DNA of 64,000 bases from Streptacidiphilus rugosus AM-16 (GTDB taxonomy: Bacteria; Actinomycetota; Actinomycetes; Streptomycetales; Streptomycetaceae), in contig NZ_JQMJ01000004.1 of NCBI RefSeq assembly GCF_000744655.1, forward strand, positions 5,146,001 to 5,210,000. Reading direction: 5' to 3'. Both the position numbers and the translations under genes were made by a program. This document shows, piece after piece, positions 43,301 to 51,063 of the stretch; positions within the stretch are counted from its first letter, which is position 1; the number at the start of each line of letters is the position of its first letter. Under the pieces are notes generated by a model, which saw only the letters and a program-made list of their open reading frames with translations, was not told the DNA's origin and searched no databases.

Positions 43301-44173
43301 CGAGGACATGAAGACCTTGTGGTTGAGCAGCAGCGAACCGTTGGTGGACACGTCGAGCCCGGAGAGGTAGCTGACGTCGTAGCCGTTCCGCTCCAGCCAC
43401 GAGATCATCTCGAACTCGGAGCCGTAGACGCCGTTGTCGCCGCCGATGTCCAGCGGACGGTTGTAGCTGACCTGGTAGGCGCGGCCGTCGGGCGCGGGCC
43501 CGTTGCCCTGGTAGAGGTTCTGGCCGCCCCACATGTTGTAGGCCTGCCAGGTCTGGTCGGAGGTCTGCACGACCAGACCCGAGTGGCTGGAGTCGTCACG
43601 GACCACGAACGGGTAGGGCATCAGGCCGTTGCCGTCGGACTGGTCGAAGTTCGCGATGTAGAGGCCGGAGACCGCGTCACTCGGCACCGTCCAGCTCGCG
43701 GTGACCGGCCAACTGCCGCAGTCCACCAGTCCGGTGCTGCTGACGGTCGCACAGGAGGCGGCCTTGGTCGTGTAGTTGGCCGAGTAGGTCTGCGCGGCCT
43801 GGGCGGCCGTGGACATCTCGCGGGCGCCGTCGCCGCCGTACCAGCCGAGCCGGTAGATCTCGACGTGGTAGGAGACCGGCGACTGGATCTTGAACTGGAT
43901 GGTGGAGCCTGCGGTCACGCTCTCCTGTGTGGAGAACCCCTGGATGTCGCCCCAGGCGTTCGGGGAGAACCAGTCCGACATCGGCGTGCCGGTCTTGGAG
44001 TTCTCACAGGTGATCGGGTTGGAGCCGGTCCCGCACGGGTCGACCGCGTGCGCGGCGGAGCCGAGGGTGAGAGGCAGCAGCACACCTGCTATCAGCGCCA
44101 GGACGGCGAGCAGGCCGAGTCGGACACGGGATCGGACGGAGAGTTGTCGGTGGTTCGTGACGGTGCTTTTCAT
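40361..44173 (-). CDS. Large secreted protein: dimethylformamidase-like domain, Ig-like domains and two DUF4082 domains
   Basis: The protein has 1270 residues from ATG 44173. Residues 1-38 are a Sec signal peptide ending in SAAHAVDP. Residues 40-550 match the N,N-dimethylformamidase beta-subunit-like domain (FKIQSPVSYHVEIYRLGWYGGDGAREM, SGHDEYWNQAQWNNVLAARKAGVNEAFFSGNEVFWKTR). A bacterial Ig-like region follows (VTVTSPSSGSTVPALKPITVTGTA). A first DUF4082 (about 660-820), a Big_5-type Ig domain and a second DUF4082 (about 940-1100) share LLATGTFTNE-x-A-x-GWQ. DUF4082 occurs in extracellular glycan-active or adhesive proteins. A role at the cell surface in or on this polysaccharide is likely; enzymatic activity is unproven. 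Confidence 0.88.
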   Translation of the reverse strand: MKSTVTNHRQLSVRSRVRLGLLAVLALIAGVLLPLTLGSAAHAVDPCGTGSNPITCENSKTGTPMSDWFSPNAWGDIQGFSTQESVTAGSTIQFKIQSPVSYHVEIYRLGWYGGDGAREMSTAAQAAQTYSANYTTKAASCATVSSTGLVDCGSWPVTASWTVPSDAVSGLYIANFDQSDGNGLMPYPFVVRDDSSHSGLVVQTSDQTWQAYNMWGGQNLYQGNGPAPDGRAYQVSYNRPLDIGGDNGVYGSEFEMISWLERNGYDVSYLSGLDVSTNGSLLLNHKVFMSSGHDEYWNQAQWNNVLAARKAGVNEAFFSGNEVFWKTRLAPSIDGTNTPNRTMVSYKMTKLEFPTPDGVADPSGTWTGTWMDPASANYNQPYQPENQLTGSLFQVNGYRSDAITVPGAYAKMRLWRNTSVANLTPSQTAVFPTGTLGYEWDSDVPDASRPSGEIDLSSTTVDVTNGTLRLDWGNNYGNGTATHSLVEFRDPTSHALVFGSATVQWSWGLTNVPTTGTPTVTEDARMQQATVNILADMGLQPVTLQSNLVAAAASTDTVGPTVTVTSPSSGSTVPALKPITVTGTAADNGGGVVARVEVSTDGGATWNQATGLTSWSYSWTPTAQGSAQIQVRAEDDSVNTGAVASVPLTVGPQQCPCTVWPASAVPGTVNGGDGSALELGVKFQTSAPGSVTGVRFYKSTANTGTHLGNLWTASGQLLATGTFTNETASGWQQLNFPSPVPVKANTTYVASYFAPNGGYSYDGGYFSSQAAGLAPLTALQSGGASGGNGVYHYGSTSAFPSTASSGSNYWVDVVLDTSTASTTPPSVTAKSPTSGAAGVSITSPVSATFNESIDQSTLAFTVKDPSGTAVPGTAAVTSGNVATFTPSTQLALNRVYTASVQVSDLWGNAMAAPVSWTFTTSSTPPATSCPCALWPSTTVPGTTDVTADPNSLELGARFQAAVVGNVTGVTFYKGTGNTGTHTGSLWSASGSLLATGTFTNESATGWQTLTFTTPVAITAGTTYVVSYHAPNGNYAVNESYFTGAHLAYPLTAPADANGAPNGVYAYGSTSAFPSGSAGSANYWVSPVFSPSATMGAAARTAVGAAVAKLPTSSPSGLVLSAAPLSGSGRGAKTTGPNRIVDAAHPLTATLPAATDPAHIDADISTTPSVGDWPDDDSYTAVVGYDPATHKVSLRPAAPLAYGVVYRITLTAEDRHGHTVATRTWLLRTGYPRPHLPHHPRLNSVFFPPFARFPGWVPGRLEPTVGVRTLI

Positions 44174-44217
44174 GGGTTCCCCGGGGGTACAGCAGTTCAG
44201 CTCGCGAAACACGGAAC

Positions 44218-44239
44218 CGGCGTCAGGGCCCTGACGCCG
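44218..44239. promoter_or_regulatory. 22-base perfect palindrome upstream of the DUF4082 gene
   Basis: Each half is CGGCGTCAGGG or its complement with no central gap. It lies 45 bases before the ATG of the secreted protein and 74 bases after the aminotransferase stop. The lack of a loop favours an operator for a dimeric regulator over a terminator. Confidence 0.45.
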
Positions 44240-44249
44240 TCCGCGGTGA

Positions 44250-44267
44250 CGACGCCCTGCGGCGTCG
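44250..44267 (-). terminator. Hairpin after the aminotransferase operon
   Basis: CGACGCC, loop CTGC, GGCGTCG is a perfect 7-base-pair stem 46 bases after the aminotransferase stop. It probably ends the nucleotide-sugar operon. Confidence 0.45.
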
Positions 44268-44312
44268 CGTGACCAGTTCTCCTCGGTGGTGGTGCGGTGG
44301 TGCGTTCTCCCG

Positions 44313-45428
44313 TCAGCCCAGAGCGCCGGCCAGTGCGTCGACGACGCGCTGCTGCTGGTCGGCGGTGAGCTGCGGGTGGAGCGGCAGCGAGAGGATCTCC
44401 TCCGCCGCGCGCTCGGCCTCGGGGAAGGAGCCGCGTCCAAGGCCCAGGTGGGCGAAGGCGGCCGTGAGATGGACAGGAGTCGGGTAGTGGATGGCCGCGC
44501 CGATGCCGGCCGCGTTCAGCTTGCCGACCACGGCGTCACGGTCGGCGCCGGGGACCCGCACCACGTAGAGGTGCCAGACGTGCTCGTTGCCCTCGGCGAC
44601 CTCCGGCAGCACCACCCGTCCGGCGGCCGCGAGCTCGCCCAGCAGCTCCCGGTAGCGGGCGGCGGCGTCCCTGCGCGCCTGGTTCCAGCCGCCGAGGCGG
44701 GCCAGCTTGGCCCGCAGCACGACGGCCTGGAGGCCGTCGAGCCGGCTGTTGAATCCGGCGATGTCGTGGCGGTACTTGGCCGCGCTGCCGTGGTTCGCCA
44801 GCAGGCGCACCCGCGCGGCGAGGTCGGGGTCGTCGGTGAGCACGGCGCCGGCGTCGCCGTAGGCGCCGAGGTTCTTGCCGGGGTAGAAGCTGGTCGCGGC
44901 GATCCCGCCGACGCCGGGCGTCCGCCCGTTCCGGCTCGCCCCCTGGCTCTGCGCCGCGTCCTCCACCACGCGCACCCCGTCCGGCAGCGCGGCGGCGAGC
45001 TCCGCGGCGGGCGCGAGCTGCCCGTACAGGTGCACCGGCACGACGGCCCGCGTGGCCGGACCGACGGCGGCGAGGGCCGCGTCCGGGTCGATCAGGAAGC
45101 TCTCCGGCAGGCAGTCCACCAGCACCGGCACCGCGCCGATCCGGGCGACGGCCCCGGCGGTCGCGATGAACGTGTTCGCGGGCAGCACCACCTCGTCGCC
45201 CACGGTGACGCCTGCGGCGCGCAGGGCGAGCTCCACCGCGTCGGTGCCGTTGGCGACGCCGACGCAGTGCGAGACCCCGCCGAACGCGGCGTACTCCCGC
45301 TCGAACGCGGCGACCTCCTCACCCCCGACGAACGCGGTGGCCGCGAGCACGCGGTCGAACCCGGCCCGGATCTCGTCGGCGACCTCGGCATGCGCCGCGC
45401 CGAGATCGACGAGGGGGATCTGCTCCAT
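44313..45428 (-). CDS. DegT/DnrJ/EryC1-family sugar aminotransferase (WbpE-like)
   Basis: The protein has 371 residues from ATG 45428 with AGGAG upstream; the open frame continues further but is Arg/Ser-rich non-family sequence. It begins IPLVDLGAAHAEVADEIRAGFDRVL and has FVGGEEVAAFEREYAAFGG and VGVANGTDAVELALRAAGV. PLP-binding Lys185 lies in SFYPGKNLGAYGDAGAV. That last motif is characteristic of 3-keto-uronate or dTDP-3-keto-sugar aminotransferases (WbpE, DesV types). With the Gfo/Idh oxidoreductase in the same operon it fits C3 transamination of UDP-3-keto-GlcNAc-uronate. A 124-base gap separates it from the NeuD-like gene. Confidence 0.92.
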   Translation of the reverse strand: MEQIPLVDLGAAHAEVADEIRAGFDRVLAATAFVGGEEVAAFEREYAAFGGVSHCVGVANGTDAVELALRAAGVTVGDEVVLPANTFIATAGAVARIGAVPVLVDCLPESFLIDPDAALAAVGPATRAVVPVHLYGQLAPAAELAAALPDGVRVVEDAAQSQGASRNGRTPGVGGIAATSFYPGKNLGAYGDAGAVLTDDPDLAARVRLLANHGSAAKYRHDIAGFNSRLDGLQAVVLRAKLARLGGWNQARRDAAARYRELLGELAAAGRVVLPEVAEGNEHVWHLYVVRVPGADRDAVVGKLNAAGIGAAIHYPTPVHLTAAFAHLGLGRGSFPEAERAAEEILSLPLHPQLTADQQQRVVDALAGALG

Positions 45429-45552
45429 GGAACTGGACTCCTGACTTCTGAGAGGGACGTTGCCACTTCCTGGGGCACGTGGCGGTGGTTGATCAGCTGC
45501 GTGCGCGGTCGACCACTGACATGCGGACGGCCCGGCACGCTCGGTCCGCCAC

Positions 45553-46263
45553 CTAGGTGGGTGGCTCGGCGCGCGGTTCCCCGCGCCCCAGGTCGTGCAG
45601 GTGCAGCTCCGCTCGAACACTTTCCGGCACAGGTCGGAGCTTCCTGGCCGGACTGCCGACCCAGATCTCCCCCGGCGGCAACGACTCCAGCAACATGGAG
45701 CCCAACCCCAGTTGGGACCAGGCCCCGACCATCACGCCCTCGCGGACCAGCGCTCCCGCGCCCACGTACGCGCCCGCGCCCACGTCCACGCCGCCGCCCA
45801 GGCGGACGCCCGACGCGAGCGTGGCGAAGTCGCCGACGACGTCGTCGTGCGTCAGCACGACCTGCGGCATGACGGCGACGTGCGCGCCCACCCGTACCGA
45901 CGCCGTCAAGGCGCAGTGCGCCAGCAGGACCGAGCCGGGACCGACCCGCGCGCTGCCCGCCACCGCCGCCGTGGGGTGGACGACCGTGCCGTAGCGGTGC
46001 TCCGGCAGCCCCAGGCGGCGGACCAGGCGGGCCCGGCCCGCCCAGTCGCTCGGGTTGCCGACGCAGATCACCACCGGCGCGTCCGGATGCGCGTGGACCA
46101 GCTCGCTGCCGCCCAGAACCGGGACGCCGTCGACCTCGCCACCGTGGCGGGAGGGGTCGTCGTCCAGGTGGCCCAGGACCGCGTCGGGGCCGTACGCGTC
46201 GCGCGCGGCCTGCGCGGTCTCCCGCGCGAAGCCGCCCGCGCCGACGAGCAGCAGGCCCTTCAC
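45553..46263 (-). CDS. NeuD/PglD-family sugar acetyltransferase
   Basis: The protein has 236 residues. The N-terminal nucleotide-sugar-binding domain begins GLLLVGAGGFARETAQAA. From about 105 onwards a left-handed beta-helix of hexapeptide repeats is visible (HPTAAVAGSARVGPGSVLLAHCALTASVRVGAHV). The catalytic His is expected in VVLTHDDVVGDF. It ends with PPGEIWVGSPARKLRPV. Members acetylate the 4-amino group of UDP-4-amino sugars or O-acetylate sialic acids. Its start overlaps the aminotransferase stop by four bases, and the two probably act in sequence. Confidence 0.9.
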   Translation of the reverse strand: MKGLLLVGAGGFARETAQAARDAYGPDAVLGHLDDDPSRHGGEVDGVPVLGGSELVHAHPDAPVVICVGNPSDWAGRARLVRRLGLPEHRYGTVVHPTAAVAGSARVGPGSVLLAHCALTASVRVGAHVAVMPQVVLTHDDVVGDFATLASGVRLGGGVDVGAGAYVGAGALVREGVMVGAWSQLGLGSMLLESLPPGEIWVGSPARKLRPVPESVRAELHLHDLGRGEPRAEPPT

Positions 46264-47429
46264 CGCCGCACCTCGCGGGCCAGCGCCGCGACCACGCGGT
46301 CCTGCTGCTGCTCCGTCATGGTGTGGAAGAGCGGCAGGATCAGCGAGTCGCGGGTGATCCGCTCGGTGACCGGCAGCTCCGCATGCGGGTGGCCCGCATA
46401 GGCGGGCTCCAGGTGCGAGGCCATGATGCCGCGCCGCGCCGAGATCCCGGCCTCGGCCAGTCCGGCCAGCACGGCGTCCCGGCCCTGCGGCCAGCCGTCC
46501 TGCGGCAGCACCCAGTAGGACTGGAAGGTCGTCGTCCCGTGAGCGGGGTCGCGGACCGGACGCAGCGCCGGCGCCGCCTCCGCCAGCAGCGCGTCGTAGC
46601 GCGCCGCCAGGGCCCTCCGCCGGGCCACCACCTCGTCGAGCCTGCCCAACTGGACCAGGCCGACGGCGGCCTGGATGTCGGTCATCCGGTAGTTGAAGCC
46701 GACCTCAAGGTACTGCTCCAGCACCGGCGTGCGGCTGGCGTGGCGCTGCGCGGCGGAGGCGTTCATGCCGTGCTCGCGCAGCCGCCGGAGCCTGGCGGCG
46801 ACCTCGGCGTCGTCGGTGGTGACCATCCCGCCCTCGCCGGTGGTGATCACCTTGCGGGGGTGGAAGGACCAGGCCGCGAGCAGCGCGCCCGCGCCGACCG
46901 GGCCCCCGGCCACGGTCGCCCCGATCGCGCAGGCCGCGTCCTCGACGACCGCCGCGTCCCACTGGGCGCAGGCCTTCCGCACGCTCTCGACGTCGGCGGG
47001 CACGCCGCCCTGGTGCACCAGGACCACCGCGCGGGTGCGTTCGGTGCGCACGGCGGCGATCGTCTCCGCGGTCAGGTTGCCGGTGGCGAGGTCCACGTCG
47101 GCGAAGACCGGCTCAGCGCCCACGTAGCGCACCGCGTTCGCGGTGGCGATGAAGGACAGGGAGGGCACGACCACCTCGTCGCCGGGGCCGAGGCCCAGCG
47201 CGACCAGGCACAGGTGCAGCGCGGTCGTGCAGGAGCTGACGGCGACGCCGTGTCCCGCGCCGACCCGCTCCGCGAACGCCTGCTCGAAGGCGGCGACGCG
47301 CGGCCCCTGGGCGACCCAGCCGGAGCGGACCGCCTCGGCGGCGGCCTGCGCCTCCTCCTCGCCGAGCCACGGGATCATGACCGGTATCCGGTCCTCCCCC
47401 GCCTCCGCCGCCGGAGCGCCCGCGCTCAT
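46260..47429 (-). CDS. DegT-family sugar aminotransferase (PglE/perosamine synthase-like)
   Basis: The protein has 389 residues from ATG 47429, overlapping the SDR stop by four bases. It has IPWLGEEEAQAAAEAVRSGWVAQGPRVAAFEQ and VAVSSCTTALHLCLVALGLGPGDEVVVPSLSFIATANAV. PLP Lys193 lies in WSFHPRKVITTGEGGMV, and GFNYRMTDIQAAVGLVQL follows. The HPRK/GEGG motif matches C4 aminotransferases acting on 4-keto-6-deoxy sugars. The coupled NeuD/PglD-type acetyltransferase supports a 4-acetamido sugar product. No obvious 4,6-dehydratase is encoded here, so the keto substrate may come from elsewhere. Confidence 0.9.
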   Translation of the reverse strand: MSAGAPAAEAGEDRIPVMIPWLGEEEAQAAAEAVRSGWVAQGPRVAAFEQAFAERVGAGHGVAVSSCTTALHLCLVALGLGPGDEVVVPSLSFIATANAVRYVGAEPVFADVDLATGNLTAETIAAVRTERTRAVVLVHQGGVPADVESVRKACAQWDAAVVEDAACAIGATVAGGPVGAGALLAAWSFHPRKVITTGEGGMVTTDDAEVAARLRRLREHGMNASAAQRHASRTPVLEQYLEVGFNYRMTDIQAAVGLVQLGRLDEVVARRRALAARYDALLAEAAPALRPVRDPAHGTTTFQSYWVLPQDGWPQGRDAVLAGLAEAGISARRGIMASHLEPAYAGHPHAELPVTERITRDSLILPLFHTMTEQQQDRVVAALAREVRR

Positions 47430-48415
47430 CGGCCCGCCTCCTGCGCGTCGGCCAGGCGCTCGGCCCGCCACCAGGAGACCAGGTCGGACAGGCCGGTGCG
47501 CAGGTCGATCTCGGCGCGGAAGCCGAGCCGCCGCGCGCTGTTCTCGACCTCCGCCAGGCGCCGGGTGACCCCGTTGACCGCGCGGGCCGGGCCGTGCACC
47601 GGCTCCAGGCCCTCCGCGCCCATCGCCTCCAGCAGGCCGAGGGCCAGCTCGCGCAGGCTGGTCTCGGAGCCGCTGGCGACGTTGAAGACCTCGTCGGTCA
47701 GCTCGGACTCCGCGGCCAGCAGGTTCGCCCTGGCGATGTCCCGCACGTCGACGAAGTCCATGGTCTGGGTGCCGTCGCCGAGGATCAGCGGGGGCTCGCC
47801 CGCCTCGATCCGCTCCATCCAGCGGATCAGCACCTCGGTGTAGAGGCCGTGGATGTCCATCCGCGGCCCGTAGACGTTGAAGTAGCGCAGCGCCACGTAG
47901 TCCAGCCCGTACATGGCGTGGAAACTGCGCAGCATCCCCTCGTTGAAGGCCTTGGCCGCCCCGTAGAAGGTGTCGTTGTTGTAGGGGTGGTGCCGTTCGG
48001 TGGTCGGGAAGGTCTCCGCGAGTCCGTAGACCGAGGCCGACGAGGAGGCGACGACCTTGCCGACGCCCGCCTGCGCGGCGGCCTCGACCACGTTGAAGGT
48101 GCCGTCGACCATGACCTCGTTGGCCAGCCGCGGCTCCTCCGCGCACTGGGTGATCCGGATGGCCGCGAGGTGGAAGACCAGCTCGGCCCCCTCGGTGACC
48201 TTGCGGACCAAGTCCGCGTCGCGGATGTCGCCCTCGACGACCTCCACCACGCCGCTCGGCAGGGCGGCGGCCAGGTTGGCCATCCGCCCGCGCACGAAGT
48301 TGTCGAGGACGGTGACCTTGCCCGCCCCCTCCTGCACCAGCAGGTCGACCAGGTTCGAGCCGATGGTGCCCGCTCCGCCCGTCACCAGGATCTGCTTGCC
48401 GCGTACGGTGCCCAA
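47426..48415 (-). CDS. NAD-dependent nucleotide-sugar epimerase/dehydratase (extended SDR)
   Basis: The protein has 329 residues. The Rossmann motif is QILVTGGAGTIGSNLVDLL. The catalytic set is Ser (VVASSSASVYG), Tyr151 and Lys155 (FYGAAKAFNEG). The C-terminal half has LRYFNVYGPRMDIHG and FVDVRDIARANLLAA. The serine motif lacks the Thr-Asp-Glu of 4,6-dehydratases, so a C4 epimerase or related activity is more likely. It is the third gene of the operon that starts with the glycosylphosphotransferase. Confidence 0.88.
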   Translation of the reverse strand: MGTVRGKQILVTGGAGTIGSNLVDLLVQEGAGKVTVLDNFVRGRMANLAAALPSGVVEVVEGDIRDADLVRKVTEGAELVFHLAAIRITQCAEEPRLANEVMVDGTFNVVEAAAQAGVGKVVASSSASVYGLAETFPTTERHHPYNNDTFYGAAKAFNEGMLRSFHAMYGLDYVALRYFNVYGPRMDIHGLYTEVLIRWMERIEAGEPPLILGDGTQTMDFVDVRDIARANLLAAESELTDEVFNVASGSETSLRELALGLLEAMGAEGLEPVHGPARAVNGVTRRLAEVENSARRLGFRAEIDLRTGLSDLVSWWRAERLADAQEAGR

Positions 48416-48464
48416 GTCGCTTTCCCTTGCTAGCTGATGAACGTAGGAACTACGGACGGAGCGG

Positions 48465-49604
48465 TCAGTGGCCGGTGCGCAGACCGACGACCGCTCCGTG
48501 GAAGGCGAGGCTGCGCGAGGCCGCCTCGAGGATGTCCAGCACCCGCAGCCCTGCCCGGCCGTCGGTGAGCGGCGGACGGCCGGTGGTGATGGCGTCGGCG
48601 AACTCCTCGACCATGGACCGCAGCGCCTCCCGCTCGGTCAGCGCCGGGGCGACCATGTCGCCGGTGCGGTAGGAGACGAGCATGTCCCGCCGCTCCTCCG
48701 CGCCGATCTCCTGCGGCGTGGCCAGGTCGACCCCGCGGTCGAAGAGGGCGATGCGCTGCGCCGGGTTGAGGTCGTCCCAGACCAGGGTCCGCTTGGCGCC
48801 GCCCACCATGGTGGTGCGGACCTTGGTCGGGGAGAGCCAGTTGACGTGCACGTGGGCGATGGCGCCGGTGCTCAGCTGGAGCGTCAGGTAGCCGATGCAG
48901 GCCTGGCCGGCGCCGATCGGGTCGGCGCCGTGGGCGGCGACGGCGACCGGCCGCACGTGCTCGGGCAGGATGAAGTCCAGGATGGACAGGTCGTGCGGGG
49001 CCAGGTCCCACAGCACGTCGACGTCCTTCTGCACCAGGCCGAGGTTGATCCGCACCGAGTCCACGTAGTGCAGCTCGCCCAGCTCGCCGCCCAGGACCAG
49101 TTCGCGGATCCTGGCCACCGCCGGGGTGTAGCAGTAGGTGTGGTCGCACATCAGGGTGAGCCCGCGCTCCTCGGCCTCCTCGACCAGCCGCAGCCCGTCG
49201 GCGTAGGTGGCCGCGAGCGGCTTCTCCACCAGCACGTGCTTGCCGGCGCGCAGCGCGGCCAGGGCGACGTCGAGGTGGGTGCCCGCCGGGGTGGCCACCG
49301 CCACGGCGTCGATCTCCGGGTCCGCCAGCACCTCGGCCAGGTCGTCGGTGGCCTGGACGGTGGAGTAGCCGCCCAGCACCCGCCGGGCCCGCTCCAGGTC
49401 CAGGTCGCACAGCCGACGCAGCCGGAACCGGTCGGAGGCCTGGAAATTGCGAACCAGGTTCGGCCCCCAGTAGCCGGCCCCGACCACGGCCACGCCGAGC
49501 GGTCCGTCCGGTCGCTCCCGCGTGCCCTCGGCCGCGTCCTGCTGCTCGCTCCGCGCCATCCGTGCGGTCCCCCTCGTCGGTGATGAACTCTGCGTGTGCC
49601 GCAT
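48465..49604 (-). CDS. Gfo/Idh/MocA-family oxidoreductase (WbpB/WlbA-like)
   Basis: The protein has 379 residues; the start at 49604 has GGGGGA six bases upstream, while an ATG at 49559 is an alternative. Residues 36-150 are the NAD domain: VAVVGAGYWGPNLVRNF, VAVATPAGTHLDVAL and the signature HVLVEKPLA with Lys128. The C-terminal domain has LMCDHTYCYTPAVARI and WDLAPHDLSILDFIL, with the conserved His near LAPHD. WbpB/WlbA oxidises C3 of UDP-GlcNAc-uronate. The neighbours supply dehydrogenase, C3 aminotransferase, acetyltransferase and 2-epimerase steps, which supports that assignment. Lies 16 bases after the glycosylphosphotransferase gene. Confidence 0.9.
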   Translation of the reverse strand: MRHTQSSSPTRGTARMARSEQQDAAEGTRERPDGPLGVAVVGAGYWGPNLVRNFQASDRFRLRRLCDLDLERARRVLGGYSTVQATDDLAEVLADPEIDAVAVATPAGTHLDVALAALRAGKHVLVEKPLAATYADGLRLVEEAEERGLTLMCDHTYCYTPAVARIRELVLGGELGELHYVDSVRINLGLVQKDVDVLWDLAPHDLSILDFILPEHVRPVAVAAHGADPIGAGQACIGYLTLQLSTGAIAHVHVNWLSPTKVRTTMVGGAKRTLVWDDLNPAQRIALFDRGVDLATPQEIGAEERRDMLVSYRTGDMVAPALTEREALRSMVEEFADAITTGRPPLTDGRAGLRVLDILEAASRSLAFHGAVVGLRTGH

Positions 49605-49620
49605 CAGTGGTCCCCCGTCA

Positions 49621-51063
49621 TCAGTACGCCCCGGTCCCGCGCACCACGGCCGGGCCCGTGCGCCGCAGGATGTCCGCGTCCAGCGCGACGGACCAGTTGT
49701 CCACGTAGGAGAGGTCCAGCCGGACGGCCTCCTCCCAGGGCAGGTCGGACCGGCCGCTGACCTGCCACAGACCGGTGAGTCCCGGCTTCACCAGCAGCCG
49801 CCGCCGCATCTCGTTGGTGTAGCCGTCCGCCTCCGCGGGCAGCGAGGGACGCGGGCCGACCAGCGACATGTGTCCCGCCACCACGTTGATCAGCTGCGGC
49901 AGTTCGTCGATCGAGTAGCGCCGCAGCACCGTGCCGACCCTGGTGATCCGCGGATCGGCCTTGATCTTGAACAGCAGCCCGTCGTCGTTCTGGTTGAGCT
50001 GCTCCAGCTTCGCCCTGCGCTGCTCCGCGTCCTGGTGCATGGTGCGGAACTTGTACATGGTGAAGTGGTTGCCGTACTGGCCCACCCGGCGCTGCCGGAA
50101 CAGGGCGGGGCCCGCGCTGTCCATCCGCACCACCAGGGAGACGGCCAGCAGCAGCGGGGCCAGCGCGATCAGCATCACCGCGGCCAGCGACCGTTCGACG
50201 ATCTCGGTGGGCAGCCTGGCGCCGCGGCCCAGCTGGGGCGCGCGGACGCCGATCAGCGCCATGCCGTCGGCCACCCGCACCGAGAGCCGCGACGCGGCCA
50301 CGTCGGTGAGCAGGGGCGCGACCAGGAAGTCCGCCCCGGCCGCGGCGGCGCTCCAGGAGAGCCGCCGCATCTCGGCCGCGCCGATCTGCGGGCCGGGAAC
50401 GACGACGACGGTGCCGCAGTCGGTGTCGTGCAGGGCGGTGGTCAGCTCGTGCAGCCCGCCCCACACCCGCGCCTCCCACGGGCCCAGCGCCGCGGCCTTC
50501 TCCGGGTCGGCCAAGCAGACGCCGGCCACGCTCAGGGCGCCGCCAGGCGCCGCCCCCAGCCGCGGCAGCAGTTGCAGCACGCCCTCGGCCGAGCCGACCA
50601 CGACCGCGACCCGGTGCCGCCGCTCGGCGGCGAAACGCCGCAGCAGCCGGCGGCGCAGCAGCAGCCGCACCAGCACCGCGGCCAGCGCGACCGGGACCGC
50701 GGCCAGCATCATGGAGTGCAGGAACTCGTCGTCCCGCAGCACCATCCAGTAGCAGCTGACGGCGACGGCCGGCAGCGCCACGGCGCCGCGCAGCACCCGC
50801 CGGAACTCCTCGACCCCGGCGCCGAGCGTCTCGGTGTCGTAGGCCCGGTAGGCGCCCATGGCGAAGAGCCAGGCCGGCGGCAGGCCCAGGACCAGGGCCC
50901 AGTGCCGGTGCTGACCATGGATCAGCAGCCCTGCCGCCAGGGCGGCCATGGCGTCCGCGATCAGCAGGGTGCGCCGATAGGTGCGCAGCCTGCGTCTCCG
51001 TCGTGCGCTCCCGTGGGAGCGGTTGGTGTGTTGGTGCCCGTGCGTAATCGGTCCGACGATCAT
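49621..51063 (-). CDS. Exopolysaccharide polyprenyl glycosylphosphotransferase (WbaP/WcaJ-like)
   Basis: The protein has 480 residues with a G-rich ribosome binding site. Four N-terminal helices (about 28-135) and a CoA-binding-like Rossmann region (about 150-265) precede a fifth helix (about 285-310). The bacterial sugar transferase core follows: MYKFRTMHQDAEQRRAKLEQ, DPRITRVGTVLRRYSIDELPQLINVV, MSLVGPRPSLPAE, LVKPGLTGLWQVSGRSD and LDLSYVDNWS. It moves a sugar phosphate from a nucleotide sugar to undecaprenyl phosphate and so starts the repeat unit. It is the first gene of the leftward nucleotide-sugar operon. Confidence 0.95.
   Translation of the reverse strand: MIVGPITHGHQHTNRSHGSARRRRRLRTYRRTLLIADAMAALAAGLLIHGQHRHWALVLGLPPAWLFAMGAYRAYDTETLGAGVEEFRRVLRGAVALPAVAVSCYWMVLRDDEFLHSMMLAAVPVALAAVLVRLLLRRRLLRRFAAERRHRVAVVVGSAEGVLQLLPRLGAAPGGALSVAGVCLADPEKAAALGPWEARVWGGLHELTTALHDTDCGTVVVVPGPQIGAAEMRRLSWSAAAAGADFLVAPLLTDVAASRLSVRVADGMALIGVRAPQLGRGARLPTEIVERSLAAVMLIALAPLLLAVSLVVRMDSAGPALFRQRRVGQYGNHFTMYKFRTMHQDAEQRRAKLEQLNQNDDGLLFKIKADPRITRVGTVLRRYSIDELPQLINVVAGHMSLVGPRPSLPAEADGYTNEMRRRLLVKPGLTGLWQVSGRSDLPWEEAVRLDLSYVDNWSVALDADILRRTGPAVVRGTGAY

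Noticed and set aside
45549..45560. 12-base palindrome CCACCTAGGTGG
   Set aside because: It overlaps the stop codon of the NeuD-like gene and its codons encode the C-terminus; it has no clear regulatory position.
47426..48415. The SDR as a UDP-GlcNAc 4,6-dehydratase (PglF/LegB type)
   Set aside because: The region around the active site reads SSSASVYG and lacks the Thr-Asp-Glu pattern of dehydratases, so an epimerase-like activity is the safer call.
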